DNA of 64,000 nucleotides from UBA6168 sp041741095 (GCA_041741095.1 JBGSKQ010000135.1:186001-250000); one strand, 5' to 3'. Counted from the first letter of the stretch, positions 52,553 to 61,954 are shown. Translations and numbers: made by a program. Notes: generated by a model from the letters alone, not told the origin.

Positions 52553-53449
52553 ATGAGAAGAACAGCATTGATCATTTGCTATGGCCTGTGCGCATTTGTA
52601 AATTACAACCATTTATTTTCAAGCACTCCTTTTGAAAAATCCTACCCTTTAGAATCCTTTAGCACTCCATTTGAACTGGTGCGGGGCCTCATCATCGTGG
52701 AGGCAGAAATAAACGGCGAAAGCGGGAATTTTATCCTCGACACCGGCTCGCCCATGATGATACTGAACGGTGTCCCTTCCGACCAAAGCTCCAAACAAGC
52801 CAATACCTTGAACGGCGATTTGATGGGCGAATGGAAAAAAATCAACGTTTTCACTTGGGCCGGCATCAAAAAATTTAACCTGGACGCCCTGAGCATGGAC
52901 ATCGGACACCTGGAATTTTTGGCAGGAAAACCCTTGAAAGGTCTGATAGGTTACGAGTTTTTTGGCAATATGGATTTGCTCCTTGACTTTGAAAACCAGC
53001 AACTTAGGCTTGTTCCAACTGGCGGCACCACAAAAATGGATGGCTGGAAACTGCAGGCAGAAATACCTTTTGAAATGGAAGGGCACCTGGCAGTCATAGA
53101 AGCGCAAATAGGCGATGCAAAGTTCAGATTTGGGCTGGATACAGGGGCAGGGGTGAATTTGATGGACATTGGGAGAAAACCAGAAATCGCACCTGAACTT
53201 TTTGCGCCAGTAAAATCTACCAATGTGATTGGCCTGACCCAAAACAGCGACCGATATCAAGCAGCCGATATTTTGGAAACAACCATTGCCGGGAAGAACT
53301 ATTGGAACATGCGTTACATCCTCACCGATATATCCCAACTGCACAATTTGGAAAGCAACAATGTGGATGGCCTGCTCGGTTATCCGTTTTTCCAGTCTGG
53401 AAAATTTACCATCAATTATGGCAAAAAAGTGATTACAATTTGGCAATAA
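52553..53449 (+). CDS. Retropepsin-like aspartyl protease-domain protein, exported
   Basis: 298 residues from the ATG at 52553, with a short hydrophobic N-terminus (TALIICYGLCAFVN). Two aspartic-protease halves are visible: GNFILDTGSPMMIL (about 54-67) and RFGLDTGAGVNLMD (about 190-203), each with a D-T-G. The second half ends GLLGYPFFQSGKFTINYGKK. Such pepsin/retropepsin-like proteins occur in Bacteroidota, often as lone genes. The protease activity is likely but the substrate is unknown. Confidence 0.85.
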   Translation: MRRTALIICYGLCAFVNYNHLFSSTPFEKSYPLESFSTPFELVRGLIIVEAEINGESGNFILDTGSPMMILNGVPSDQSSKQANTLNGDLMGEWKKINVFTWAGIKKFNLDALSMDIGHLEFLAGKPLKGLIGYEFFGNMDLLLDFENQQLRLVPTGGTTKMDGWKLQAEIPFEMEGHLAVIEAQIGDAKFRFGLDTGAGVNLMDIGRKPEIAPELFAPVKSTNVIGLTQNSDRYQAADILETTIAGKNYWNMRYILTDISQLHNLESNNVDGLLGYPFFQSGKFTINYGKKVITIWQ

Positions 53450-53476
53450 AAAAAGGGCAGCCTTCGCTGCCCTTTC
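53446..53476. terminator. Bidirectional terminator
   Basis: AAAGGGCAG-CCTTCG-CTGCCCTTT (53452-53474) lies between the convergent genes at 52553 (+) and 53500 (-), flanked by an A-run. Confidence 0.85.
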
Positions 53477-53499
53477 TTCATTATCTTATTACCTGAAGA

Positions 53500-54921
53500 T
53501 TATTCTTTGGCCTTGTCTTTATCCTTGTCCTTTTCCGTGTCTTTGTCATTGTTGACACTGATTTCAGCGCCTTTTTCCAGTTTTCTTGAAACAGCGGTGT
53601 AAGGCCCGACCACCACTTCGTCCCCTTCTTTTAGTCCGGTGGTTATTTCAATATACTCGTCGTCCTGGATGCCGGTTTTCACTTCTACCATATCCACGGT
53701 GTCGCCCATCACAACAAAGGCTACCTCCAAAATGTCATCATCGTCAACCGGGTTGGCCTGGTTCACTTTTTGGGCTTCTGGCTTGTTTTGGTCTTTATCC
53801 CGCTCCCTGCTTCCGATGGCCTGGATGGGCACACTTACCACATTATCAAGGGTTTTTGTATTGATTTCAACTGAAGATGACATGCCAGGGCGGAAAGGAT
53901 ATGGCTTGCCCGGTTTTATCAAATCCGCATAAGAGGCAGGGTCAACGTCAATTGTCACCACGAAGTTGGTTACCTGGTCCGTCGTAAGGTTTACGACACC
54001 CGTACCAGTACTGCCCACCAAATTATTGGCCGTGTGTGCTACTTCCACCACTTTGCCCTTGAACTTACGATCCAGGTAAGCGTCAATTTCAATATCGGCA
54101 TTTTGGCCCAAGGCAATCCTTGGCAAGTCGTTTTCAGTCACCTCTACCTGAACTTCCATTTCGCTCAAATCGGCGATGCGCAGGATTTCAGTACCCGCCA
54201 TCATGGATGTGCCCACTACCCTCTCGCCTTTTTCGACATTGAGTTTTGAAACAATGCCGCTCATGGAGGCATAAATGGTGGTGCGCTTTAGGCTGGTGCT
54301 GATTTCCTTTAACGTAGCCTCTGCACTGCGTACCTGAAATTCCGAAGCACGGGTGCTTTGCTCGGCGGACCGTATATTGGCTTCGGCAGAGCGCAAGTTT
54401 GATTCGAGGGAACGCACGTTGGTTTGCGAAGCCTCGTAATCCTGCTCCGACAAAACGCCTTCCTTGAACAGTTTCTCATTGCGCTTGTGGATGTCCCTGG
54501 CGTTGGCCAACTGTGCCTCTATCTGCGCTTTCTGGGCCTTGGCCGCCTCTATTTGCGACTGGGCGTTGGCCACCGAAGCCTTTGAACTGTTTACCCCTGC
54601 CTGCGCCCGCTCCACCTGGGAATTGTAAGCTTCGGGGTCAACACGGGCCAGCACTTGGCCGGATTTTACACTGTCGCCTTCCTGCACGTACAGTTCCACT
54701 ATTTCACCAGAAACATCGGAACTGATTTTGACTTCAGTTTTAGGAAAAACTTTGCCGCTTGCCTCCACCGTTTCCCGAATGGTGCGAAGGGCCGCCTTTT
54801 CAGTTTGTACTTCCTCGCCTGTTTTCCTGGTTTTCCCTTTGTAAATGGCAACGCCAATCAGCACTACCACCAGTCCAAGAAGCACATAAATAAGGGTATT
54901 CTTTCTCTTTTTCGTGGCCAT
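53500..54921 (-). CDS. HlyD/MacA-type periplasmic adaptor of an efflux pump
   Basis: 473 residues. One N-terminal membrane anchor (TLIYVLLGLVVVLIGVAIY), a biotinyl-lipoyl/barrel part (GEIVELYVQEGDSVKSGQVL, ARVDPEAYNSQVERAQAGVN), a long coiled-coil hairpin with Ala-rich heptads (about 90-190), then the beta-barrel and membrane-proximal domain. The C-terminus is Lys/Asp-rich (DKDTEKDKDKDKAKE), unusual for the family. It should bridge an inner-membrane transporter (ABC of the MacB kind) and the TolC protein encoded just upstream at 55002. No transporter permease is seen in the window. Confidence 0.92.
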   Translation of the reverse strand: MATKKRKNTLIYVLLGLVVVLIGVAIYKGKTRKTGEEVQTEKAALRTIRETVEASGKVFPKTEVKISSDVSGEIVELYVQEGDSVKSGQVLARVDPEAYNSQVERAQAGVNSSKASVANAQSQIEAAKAQKAQIEAQLANARDIHKRNEKLFKEGVLSEQDYEASQTNVRSLESNLRSAEANIRSAEQSTRASEFQVRSAEATLKEISTSLKRTTIYASMSGIVSKLNVEKGERVVGTSMMAGTEILRIADLSEMEVQVEVTENDLPRIALGQNADIEIDAYLDRKFKGKVVEVAHTANNLVGSTGTGVVNLTTDQVTNFVVTIDVDPASYADLIKPGKPYPFRPGMSSSVEINTKTLDNVVSVPIQAIGSRERDKDQNKPEAQKVNQANPVDDDDILEVAFVVMGDTVDMVEVKTGIQDDEYIEITTGLKEGDEVVVGPYTAVSRKLEKGAEISVNNDKDTEKDKDKDKAKE

Positions 54922-55001
54922 AGTTGGATAAAAGATTGGTGAAATTTTGGTTTGTCAGGATTTGAATGGCAAGCAATATAGCTCTTTTGTACCCCTTGCC
55001 A

Positions 55002-56456
55002 TCAATCAAGTTTCAACTCCCTGCCGAGATAAAAATCAATGATTTTAAGGCGGAACAGGTAGTCGTATTTAGCTGAGATCAATTCAGTCTCCGCAATGTC
55101 GAGGGTATTCCGGGCCGTGATAAGCTGTAAATTGTTGATGGCCCCCAAGCGGAAACGCTTGTCCGCATTTTCATAGGCCACCTGTGCTGCCTGTTGCGAC
55201 CTTTCGGCGGCGGCCAACGAAAGCCTGCCTGCACGGGCGTTGGCGATGGCCTGTTGCACATCGTTTTTGAGCTGTTGTTTGGTGAGGTCGCTTTGCAATT
55301 TGGCGCTGAGGATGTTGACTTGGGCCCGTTCCACATTGATTTTGTTCCGCCCATTGTTGTAAATAGGAATGCTCAGGTTTAGCCCAAAGTTTTGCCCAAA
55401 GTTCTGATCAAGTTGGTCGAAATACGGGTTGTCGCCGATAATTGGATTCTCGCTTGGAAACCCCACTTCTTCCGTTATATTTTCAAAGATCACTGTTTGA
55501 TAAAATGTATCAATAAAAGAACCTGTCTGGATTTTGCCTGCGCTGGACCAGCTGGTATTTAAACCACCAAATAAATTTAAAGTAGGCATCAATGCCCCCC
55601 TGGCTATGTCCACTCCAATCTCAGCACTTTCTTGCCGCAGCTCATTGGCCACTATTTGCGGCTGCGAATTCAAGGCCGTGTTATATACTTCAATAAAAGT
55701 AAGGCCCTCTGGATTTGCATCAGCAGGGATGGAATATTGGGGTTTTTCCAACTGCATTTCTGTAGTTGGGTCTATTTGCATCAACTCTTTGAGGTTGAGA
55801 AATGTGATGTCAATTAGATTTTGGGATTGAATAATGGTCTGTTCGTCACGGGCTATTTGTGCCAAAACATCCAGCCTATCATTGGCCGGAATGGTGCCTG
55901 CCTCAATGAGTTTGTCTGTTTGATCCAATTGTTGTTGCGACAAATTGCGGCGGTTGGTGGCTGCGGTCAATTGTTCATCAGCCATCAAAATTTGCAAATA
56001 CGCACTGGCGATATTGAGTGCCAAGTTATTAAATGCGGTTAGGGCATCCGCTTGCGAAGCTTCAACGTCAACTTTGCCCTGCTTGATGTTATTATTGATG
56101 CGGCCACCCGAAAATAATGTCATCCCGGCATCCACCCCATAGCTGTTAAAAGCGATTTGTTGAGTGTTGAACGAGTTCGTAACAGGGTCAATGGTTCGGC
56201 CAAACTGAAAACCACCGTTTACGGCTGCATTCAAACTGGGCCACCTTGCCAGTCGGTTCTGTTTATCATCCAACTTCGCCAAATCCACCCCATACTGCGC
56301 CTGTTTGAGCGAGAGGCTGTTGTCCCTGGCATATTCGATGCAGTCCCTCAATGACCAGGTCTTTTGCCCAAAGACGGGGATTGTTAATAAAAAGCCTATA
56401 GCTAATGCAACAAGTTTAATGGGCTTACAGTAAAATGTGTTGTTACCAATCTCCAT
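55002..56456 (-). CDS. TolC-family outer-membrane efflux protein
   Basis: 484 residues with a signal peptide (LVALAIGFLLTIPVFGQ). The duplicated TolC pattern of long helices is clear: SLRDCIEYARDNSLSLKQA, IASAYLQILMADEQLTAATN, PQIVANELRQESAEIGVDIA and VQQAIANARAGRLSLAAAER. The gene is 80 bp before the HlyD-type adaptor and in the same orientation, so the two act as a pair, completing an export channel. Confidence 0.92.
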   Translation of the reverse strand: MEIGNNTFYCKPIKLVALAIGFLLTIPVFGQKTWSLRDCIEYARDNSLSLKQAQYGVDLAKLDDKQNRLARWPSLNAAVNGGFQFGRTIDPVTNSFNTQQIAFNSYGVDAGMTLFSGGRINNNIKQGKVDVEASQADALTAFNNLALNIASAYLQILMADEQLTAATNRRNLSQQQLDQTDKLIEAGTIPANDRLDVLAQIARDEQTIIQSQNLIDITFLNLKELMQIDPTTEMQLEKPQYSIPADANPEGLTFIEVYNTALNSQPQIVANELRQESAEIGVDIARGALMPTLNLFGGLNTSWSSAGKIQTGSFIDTFYQTVIFENITEEVGFPSENPIIGDNPYFDQLDQNFGQNFGLNLSIPIYNNGRNKINVERAQVNILSAKLQSDLTKQQLKNDVQQAIANARAGRLSLAAAERSQQAAQVAYENADKRFRLGAINNLQLITARNTLDIAETELISAKYDYLFRLKIIDFYLGRELKLD

Positions 56457-57351
56457 ACGTATTGTTTTTAAAATGAAACAATGTTAGAGCAGCACAGGCT
56501 AGTGCATGTAAATAATTCTATCAAGTGCCGCTACTTTTGGATAAAAGATGGAAGGAAGGGAATGTAAGGAAGCTCAGGCTAAGCCGGCGCTGGCAAAGTT
56601 AAGTTAACACTGCCAATTTTCAAGCTTCAAAGCCAAGGGATGTGGAAAAGCAAAAAAAAGTTCATTAAATATTTTAATTTTTAAGATTTGTAAAATACTT
56701 TTGCGTCACGCTTTGCGAAAAAAGCGCATTACAATACCCACCTGAAACGTATTGGTGGGGCAGGGAACGGAAGAACACACAGGGTACAGGGCAAATGTGG
56801 CTCCAGCAGCTATTCGACGGCTGGCCCACCGAGGGAATCGCCTGTACTGCCTTTGAAAAAGATTGTGAAAAACATGCATCTCTACCGTATTTTTCGACAC
56901 TACTGAAACACTGTACTTAAAGATTAACACTTACTAAAAGGAAACACTATTTCCTCCTTTGCGTAACGACAGAAAATTACCCACGCCTGGCGTGGTGCTT
57001 GACCGTTAGCGAAAAAACTCCACCGATTATAATCCTCCTCCTGGGAATTTTGTACCAAACAAACCGGTGCAAACACGTTGAACAATCCATCCTATTCCAA
57101 ATCCAGGTGGAAAGAGCGGACAAGCAAGTTATAATCCTTTCATTGGTCTTCAGAAATCATTAAAAAAGAAAACTGCCCCAGCGGCAGGTGTATGGCTTTG
57201 CCCAGCAATTGCGCCATTTTTCAATACATGGCTTTGATGCTCGGCTATTTTCCTGCGCCTGATGCCTGGGATGGACGAGTTTTTTCCAGTACCGTATTTG
57301 GCTGAAGACATTTTTATAATCCCTTTTCAACTTTTATAAATCCATGAACTC
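56457..57351. other. Long intergenic region, no confident gene
   Basis: 895 bp. A 74-codon minus-strand frame at 56706-56930 has no plausible composition and is rejected. I see no RNA-like structure or repeat; a TATAAT at 57315 might serve the small gene that follows. Confidence 0.4.
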
Positions 57352-57522
57352 ATGTTTAGCAAGACTACTCCTCACACTTCTTTAAGTCTGGAACACTATC
57401 AAAACCCACAAACAGGGCTAACTACTGTAAAAAGCAACTCACCGGGGTCCATGTTCTTTCCAATTTTGATGATCCTGGTCGGCCTGGCTGGCGTGGTGAC
57501 GATGATGATTCAAAATTCCTGA
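57352..57522 (+). CDS. Small tail-anchored membrane protein
   Basis: 56 residues. MFSKTTPHTSLSLEHYQNPQ is followed by a strong C-terminal membrane helix (MFFPILMILVGLAGVVTMMI). No family is recognised. Support: a clear membrane segment, an ATG, and an intrinsic terminator shortly downstream (57566-57606) in an otherwise gene-poor stretch. A tail-anchored toxin or stress peptide is possible but not shown. Confidence 0.45.
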   Translation: MFSKTTPHTSLSLEHYQNPQTGLTTVKSNSPGSMFFPILMILVGLAGVVTMMIQNS

Positions 57523-57565
57523 ATCAAAATCAAGCTACAAAGCTGGCCTATGAAAGAAGGCTAAT

Positions 57566-57606
57566 TAAAAAAGCCCCTGCAGAGCAATCTACAGGGGCTT
57601 TTTCTT
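57566..57606. terminator. Bidirectional terminator
   Basis: AAAAAAGCCCCTG and CAGGGGCTTTTT form a stem with a 13-nt loop, T-rich on both outer sides, between the small gene at 57352 (+) and the gene ending at 57699 (-). Confidence 0.85.
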
Positions 57607-57698
57607 TATTACTGGTCACATTGAAAATTAATGCCAATTTTCCTACAATCAGTTGATCCTCAATGTCTAATGACCTCCAATGACCAATGACTATTTCA

Positions 57699-59486
57699 TT
57701 ATTGCGGTATTTCCACATTGTTGAAAAGCGGCAGCGGCACGGCGCCAAAGGGCAGCCGGAACCCAAAATAATAATAGGTTTCGTCGGCGCCAAAATTGTA
57801 GCCGAGCCCGGCGGCCAGATAGTCACGAATCAGGCTTAGTTCCAATCCTGCCCCGAATTCCGGGATGCCGTCGGTATCAAAATCGGTGGCGGAAAAATTG
57901 AAGCCGAGGCCAGGGCTCCAGAAATTGTTGAATGCGTTGCTTTTCCGGCTGCCAACCTTAAACAACATCGAGTAGGAAGGGGCAAACTGAAAATCGCTTT
58001 TAAGCTGTACATTCGGACTGTTGTCGTCAAACGGGTTGGCGAGCAAAAGCAAGGGTTTCACCACGGAGAAGACCCCAATCTGCTGTACCGTAAAAATGCG
58101 TTCATCAATGGTTAGGGGTTTTTCCTTGCCATCCACTTCCCTCCAAATCACTGCTTTGATGTGCATCCGGTCTCCATTTTCACGAAAACCAGTTTCCGTC
58201 AGGTCAATAAATGCCTTTTCAGGTATTTGGTCGAAATCGAGCCGTTTTATTTTTTCAGAAATTTTGTCAACAGCCTCCACGGCCCGACGGGCTTGGTCGA
58301 GAAAGGTCGTCACATCCTGGTAAATCGCCACCATCCTGTCACGGTCGGCTTTCAGGCTGGCTTTGCAACCATCATAGGTTTGGCGGATTTGCAGCAAAAC
58401 GGGGTCGGAAGGCATATCGGCCACCACGGCGGCCAGCCCTCGATCCATGTGGAAAAGTAGGCTGTCCACCTTTTGCTGCGTGGTAACGAGGTCGTCGTTA
58501 AAACCTACCAACAATTGGACGTTGTCCACCTCGTCGGCTATGCCCTGGCCCTTGGTATATTTCAGCACTAATTCGCTGGCCTCGAAATAGGGTTTTTGCA
58601 AATTGCTCTTCACTTCGTCTGCCTTGCTTGGAAACAGCGTAGAAGCCCGCTCGTTGATATTTTTCAACTGCTCGTGCAGGTTTTCGATGCAAAATTTTGA
58701 CTGAAAAGACTGGTTGAGCAGTTCATCTATTTTCTTTTCGCCCTTTTCTTTCAGCGCTTTTATGTTTTGGGTAAAATTGGCGATTTGGCGAAGTTCCTTC
58801 TTGTCGTCATCGGACAGCGCAAACTCAAACTGCGGCACGGTAAAATACTCTGCCGCCAGGTTGTCGAACTCATTGGACAGCTTGATGGCCCGCCTGCCTT
58901 TCCGTGAGCGCAGGTTGCCCACCAGCGAAAATTTCACATCGGAATCGCCCATTGCACTGCTGATGCTACTGGCCAGCTCTTCTGTTTTATTGATAAAATA
59001 GGAAAAAATAAACGCATCGGGCGAGCCGGTGACCTGGCCTGTTTCCAGCTTGGCCATGTACTCGTTAAAAGCCTCGGTATAGATGGCCCCCAATACTGAG
59101 TCTGCCAGTACCTCATTCGAAAAATCAATCATGTAATTGGCCAGTTCGCCCAATTTTTCAAAATCGGGTTTTGACACATCCTCATTCAGCAGTTCAAGTA
59201 TTCGCTGCTGGTTTTGAAGCAGTTTTTTCAGTTTCACCAAATCCTGGGAATTGATGGGTGCGCCGCCGGACATTACTTGCGACTTTTCGGCGATGGCTTT
59301 TTTATTGAGGATGACCACCAGGGTGGAGTTGATATCTGCGATGCCGCCATCCTTTATTTTGATGGATGGGTTTTCGCCTTTTTTTTGGTACAAATTGAAT
59401 TCGTACAAATCAAAAACCTGGGCCTGCGCCATTTGTGACAAAACCATCAAAAGGGCAAGCGTTAAGCACGATTTTAAATTATTCAT
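57699..59486 (-). CDS. Exported helical protein with C-terminal beta-barrel-like part
   Basis: 595 residues from the ATG at 59484-59486, chosen because it opens a clear signal peptide (CLTLALLMVLSQMAQAQ). Most of the protein (about 60-430) is helical and charged (KLKKLLQNQQRILELLNEDV, VATFLDQARR-like helices). The last ~130 residues look like barrel strands (YSMLFKVGS, GLGFNFSATDF, LEFGAGLELSLI-like, YYYFGFRLPFG). No family recognised. It is transcribed in tandem with the gene at 59566. An outer-membrane or periplasm-spanning role is likely. Confidence 0.7.
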   Translation of the reverse strand: MNNLKSCLTLALLMVLSQMAQAQVFDLYEFNLYQKKGENPSIKIKDGGIADINSTLVVILNKKAIAEKSQVMSGGAPINSQDLVKLKKLLQNQQRILELLNEDVSKPDFEKLGELANYMIDFSNEVLADSVLGAIYTEAFNEYMAKLETGQVTGSPDAFIFSYFINKTEELASSISSAMGDSDVKFSLVGNLRSRKGRRAIKLSNEFDNLAAEYFTVPQFEFALSDDDKKELRQIANFTQNIKALKEKGEKKIDELLNQSFQSKFCIENLHEQLKNINERASTLFPSKADEVKSNLQKPYFEASELVLKYTKGQGIADEVDNVQLLVGFNDDLVTTQQKVDSLLFHMDRGLAAVVADMPSDPVLLQIRQTYDGCKASLKADRDRMVAIYQDVTTFLDQARRAVEAVDKISEKIKRLDFDQIPEKAFIDLTETGFRENGDRMHIKAVIWREVDGKEKPLTIDERIFTVQQIGVFSVVKPLLLLANPFDDNSPNVQLKSDFQFAPSYSMLFKVGSRKSNAFNNFWSPGLGFNFSATDFDTDGIPEFGAGLELSLIRDYLAAGLGYNFGADETYYYFGFRLPFGAVPLPLFNNVEIPQ

Positions 59487-59565
59487 TGAGTTTGGCTTTT
59501 GTTGAAATGATTGGCCGCTCAACGACGGCATGTTTTAACATTTGGAAAGAGAAAACTGGCTGGTT

Positions 59566-59976
59566 TCAAATGACATTCTCTGGCTTGCTGGCCCACCAAT
59601 AACCCAAGCTGACATGCAGAGGCTGGTAGTTGCTGTCCAGGTTGTAGAGGTATTTGACCTCGTGCTTTTGCGGGCTGAGGGTGAAACCGTTGATGCGTGG
59701 GAAGTCAATAGGTTTGTAGTTGGGGCTGGTCAGCAGCAGCGTTTCGAGGTGGGTTTTCAAAATCACATTGTCGGGCGACCAAATGACCTTTCGCTGTACC
59801 CCCTGCGCAGCGCCCGTGGCGAAGACGTCGGCAGTTTGCACCAGCCACTTGCTTTTATCGTCGGTGCCAACCACCACAAAAACCACAAACTTATTATTGA
59901 AAATGAGGCTTTTGAAATGTAGTTCCCATTCGGTATTGGGGAATTTCCCCAGGTCCAGGGTATTTTTAAGTTCCAT
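59566..59976 (-). CDS. Small protein of unknown function
   Basis: 136 residues from the ATG at 59974-59976 (MELKNTLDLGKFPNTEWELH). It looks like a beta-rich fold (SLIFNNKFVVFVVVGTDD, HLETLLLTSPNYKP) without signal peptide or membrane helix. No family recognised. It lies 79 bp upstream of the exported protein that ends at 57699 and is probably in the same transcription unit. Confidence 0.6.
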   Translation of the reverse strand: MELKNTLDLGKFPNTEWELHFKSLIFNNKFVVFVVVGTDDKSKWLVQTADVFATGAAQGVQRKVIWSPDNVILKTHLETLLLTSPNYKPIDFPRINGFTLSPQKHEVKYLYNLDSNYQPLHVSLGYWWASKPENVI

Positions 59977-60192
59977 AACGAATGATTTAATTTGAATGGA
60001 TAAAGTTGGTAAATGAAGTGGCAATGTAGAAAAAATTGCACATTCACCGACAAATGTTTCACGCCAATCTTTTCACCCCGCCGCTAAACGGTCTCCAAAA
60101 TTTTATCAAGCCGACAAATGAAACACCGATGGCATCCCAGGAACCATTAAAGGTTTTTCTGCTTTTTACTAACCAATCAAACGGTTGGTAAA

Positions 60193-60651
60193 ATGAACCA
60201 TAAACTACTGGCCCGGCTCGAAAAAGAAACTGGCGTCACAGATTTGGTAGGCCTCCTCGCCAAAAAGCTCAGCCCTGCTGATTTGCAGTCGCTGTTGATG
60301 GCGGTTTATGCTGAACGTACCGCCGTTTTGTCGCCGGCAGATTTGTTGCACCAGTACCAATACGACAGATTTGTGAAACCTGCCACTACCGATGCGGGCG
60401 CTATGCGTATGTTCGACCAATTGGCTATGGAAGTGACGGACGGAAAATTTGAATGGCTGGAACTGTCGCCCGTAGCGCCTTTGGGAACCTGCGCCGCCAT
60501 GGCCACCGTCCACCAGGACAAGGTGATGGCCACGGCCAGGAATTCGGAGGTGTTGTCTGATTGTACCAATGTGCTGGCCCTGGAATGTGCCTTGCGTAGG
60601 CGGGAAATGTTGGTAACAAACCCAAAAAGTGCAGAATCGGTCAGGCTCTGA
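60193..60651 (+). CDS. Unknown conserved-looking protein, N-terminal part before an in-frame TGA
   Basis: 152 codons ending at TGA (60649-60651). The sequence is well formed (LLARLEKETGVTDLVGLLAK; APLGTCAAMATVHQDKVMAT, then TNVLALECALRRREML) and stops abruptly after AESVRL. The same frame is open immediately after the TGA to 61152 and continues coding-like sequence, so one nonsense change seems to split a ~319-codon gene. The APLGT...R-N-[ST]-E-V...NVLALECALRRR stretch suggests an old conserved family, which I cannot name. Preceded by a short ACCAA/TTGGT inverted repeat. Confidence 0.6.
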   Translation: MNHKLLARLEKETGVTDLVGLLAKKLSPADLQSLLMAVYAERTAVLSPADLLHQYQYDRFVKPATTDAGAMRMFDQLAMEVTDGKFEWLELSPVAPLGTCAAMATVHQDKVMATARNSEVLSDCTNVLALECALRRREMLVTNPKSAESVRL

Positions 60652-61152
60652 ACCAGCCATCGCCTGATAAGGACACAGGCTTTGCCCGACCCAAAATTTC
60701 TGTCGCACTTTCGGCTATTTTGCCTGTGTACGGCAGGCCGTGACGAGGGCAGTTTTTTATTCGAAATCAATTCCCTGAAAGAACATCTGGCGTTTTACCT
60801 TCACTTGATGACTTTTCAAAACAGCCCTTTTCACTTCAAACAGATTGCTGTAAAAATAACGCTGTTGGAACCCCGCCTTTCCGAAGGAGTTGAGAATGAG
60901 GTATTTAGCAATTTAAGATTAGCTTTTCCGCAAGTCACCTTTTCCTTTTGGCCGGAGCGAAAGAAGGCGATGAACTATTACCAAAAAGTATGTTTTCAAA
61001 TAGATGCAATCAACGCATCTGGCCTTGAGCTCAACCTGATGGATGGTGGCCTGACGGATTGGACGCAAAAGTTGTTGAGCAACAAAAAAGAAAGGCTCTT
61101 TATCAGCGCCATTGGCTCGGAACTGGCCTGCCGCCTATTTTACCAAAAATAA
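60652..61152 (+). CDS. C-terminal part of the TGA-interrupted gene
   Basis: Same frame as the preceding part. About 156 residues from a possible TTG start at 60682 (ALPDPKFLSHFRLFCLCTAG). It reads as ordinary coding sequence: HLAFYLHLMTFQNSPFHFKQ, LLEPRLSEGVENEVFSNLRL and LELNLMDGGLTDWTQKLLSN. Whether it is translated separately, by readthrough, or not at all cannot be decided here. A terminator-like hairpin follows at 61156-61181. Confidence 0.55.
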   Translation, partial: TSHRLIRTQALPDPKFLSHFRLFCLCTAGRDEGSFLFEINSLKEHLAFYLHLMTFQNSPFHFKQIAVKITLLEPRLSEGVENEVFSNLRLAFPQVTFSFWPERKKAMNYYQKVCFQIDAINASGLELNLMDGGLTDWTQKLLSNKKERLFISAIGSELACRLFYQK

Positions 61153-61186
61153 AAAAGCGGCAAGGAATTGACCCTGCCGCTCCGTT
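61151..61186 (+). terminator. Terminator-like hairpin
   Basis: AGCGGCA (61156-61162) pairs with TGCCGCT (61175-61181), with an A-run before and CCGTTTTC after. It lies just past the TAA of the preceding frame. Confidence 0.6.
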
Positions 61187-61215
61187 TTCAAATATTTTCT
61201 TGGGACTAATATCTT

Positions 61216-61376
61216 AGAAACGGTTTTAAACCCCTGACGAGACAGAAAATGTCAGATTTTGGACTCAGACACAGGAAATTTTTTAAGGAATAGCAGTGCT
61301 ATTGCTGAAAAAATTGCCGAAGTATGAGTTCAAAAGATGGCGTTTTATGGCCGTTGAGGGGTTTAAAACCGTTTCT
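61216..61376. repeat. 161-bp element with perfect 20-bp terminal inverted repeats
   Basis: AGAAACGGTTTTAAACCCCT at 61216-61235 is exactly inverted at 61357-61376. The inside has no coding potential and a short internal palindrome (AATAGC...GCTATT). The right end touches the stop codon of the outer-membrane protein gene. It looks like a MITE-type element or a very large hairpin. No clear target-site duplication could be seen. Confidence 0.65.
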
Positions 61377-61954
61377 TACAACCTGAAAGCCAGGCCAGCG
61401 TTCACCAATGAAACGCCATAGCCCACTTCGGCAAAAACGCCCACGTGGTTGACCATATAAAATGTACCACCGACAAATGCCGAATACATCAATTTTCCTT
61501 TTGGCGCATTAGGATTATAGGGCGTCGGGCCGCCATTTTGGCGGTCAATGTCCTGGCCGGTGAGCGGGTCAGTTTCTTCGAGATTGCTAACGCTGTAGCC
61601 AAACATACCGCCGCCGTACACATCGAAACGTTGTGAAAGTTCCCTGCGGAGTTCGCCACGCAGGCCTATCAGCAGGTGCTTGTTCGTTACGTTGGCCAAC
61701 TGACCGTCCGAAATCAGATAAGACTGGGAAGTGGCAGAAGAGTAGCCGCCAAAGGCGTTTACGCTGAAGGCTGGGGTTACCTGGTAGCCAATTTTCAATG
61801 AAACTGGGGGTGTGTTGATGTTGGCTTCGTCGGCATACATGGTAGGCTCAAAACCTATCCCTGCGTTGAGGGTGAATTTTCCGGTTTGGGCGTTCGCCAG
61901 GTTGGCAAATAAAAGGGTACTAACAGCTGTGAGAAGAATAAGGACATTTTTCAT
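61376..61954 (-). CDS. Small outer-membrane beta-barrel protein
   Basis: 192 residues. Signal peptide at 1-22 (ILLTAVSTLLFANLANA). Alternating strands follow (KFTLNAGIGFEPTMYA, VSLKIGYQVTPAFSVNAFGG, HLLIGLRGELRRELSQRFDV, VGVFAEVGYGVSLVNAG) and the protein ends in the hydrophobic LAFRL typical of barrels. OmpA/OmpW-like fold, eight strands likely. Ligand unknown. Its stop codon abuts the 161-bp inverted-repeat element. Confidence 0.8.
   Translation of the reverse strand: MKNVLILLTAVSTLLFANLANAQTGKFTLNAGIGFEPTMYADEANINTPPVSLKIGYQVTPAFSVNAFGGYSSATSQSYLISDGQLANVTNKHLLIGLRGELRRELSQRFDVYGGGMFGYSVSNLEETDPLTGQDIDRQNGGPTPYNPNAPKGKLMYSAFVGGTFYMVNHVGVFAEVGYGVSLVNAGLAFRL

Noticed and set aside
56706..56930. 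74-codon minus-strand frame
   Set aside because: Unlikely composition, no neighbour or start signal, no recognisable fold pattern.
60155..60184. ACCAA...TTGGT inverted repeat as a TetR-type operator
   Set aside because: Only five paired bases with an 8-nt spacer and no regulator gene nearby; too weak to call.
60649..60651. TGA as a selenocysteine codon
   Set aside because: No SECIS-like hairpin was evident just after it, and the flanking residues do not resemble a redox motif.
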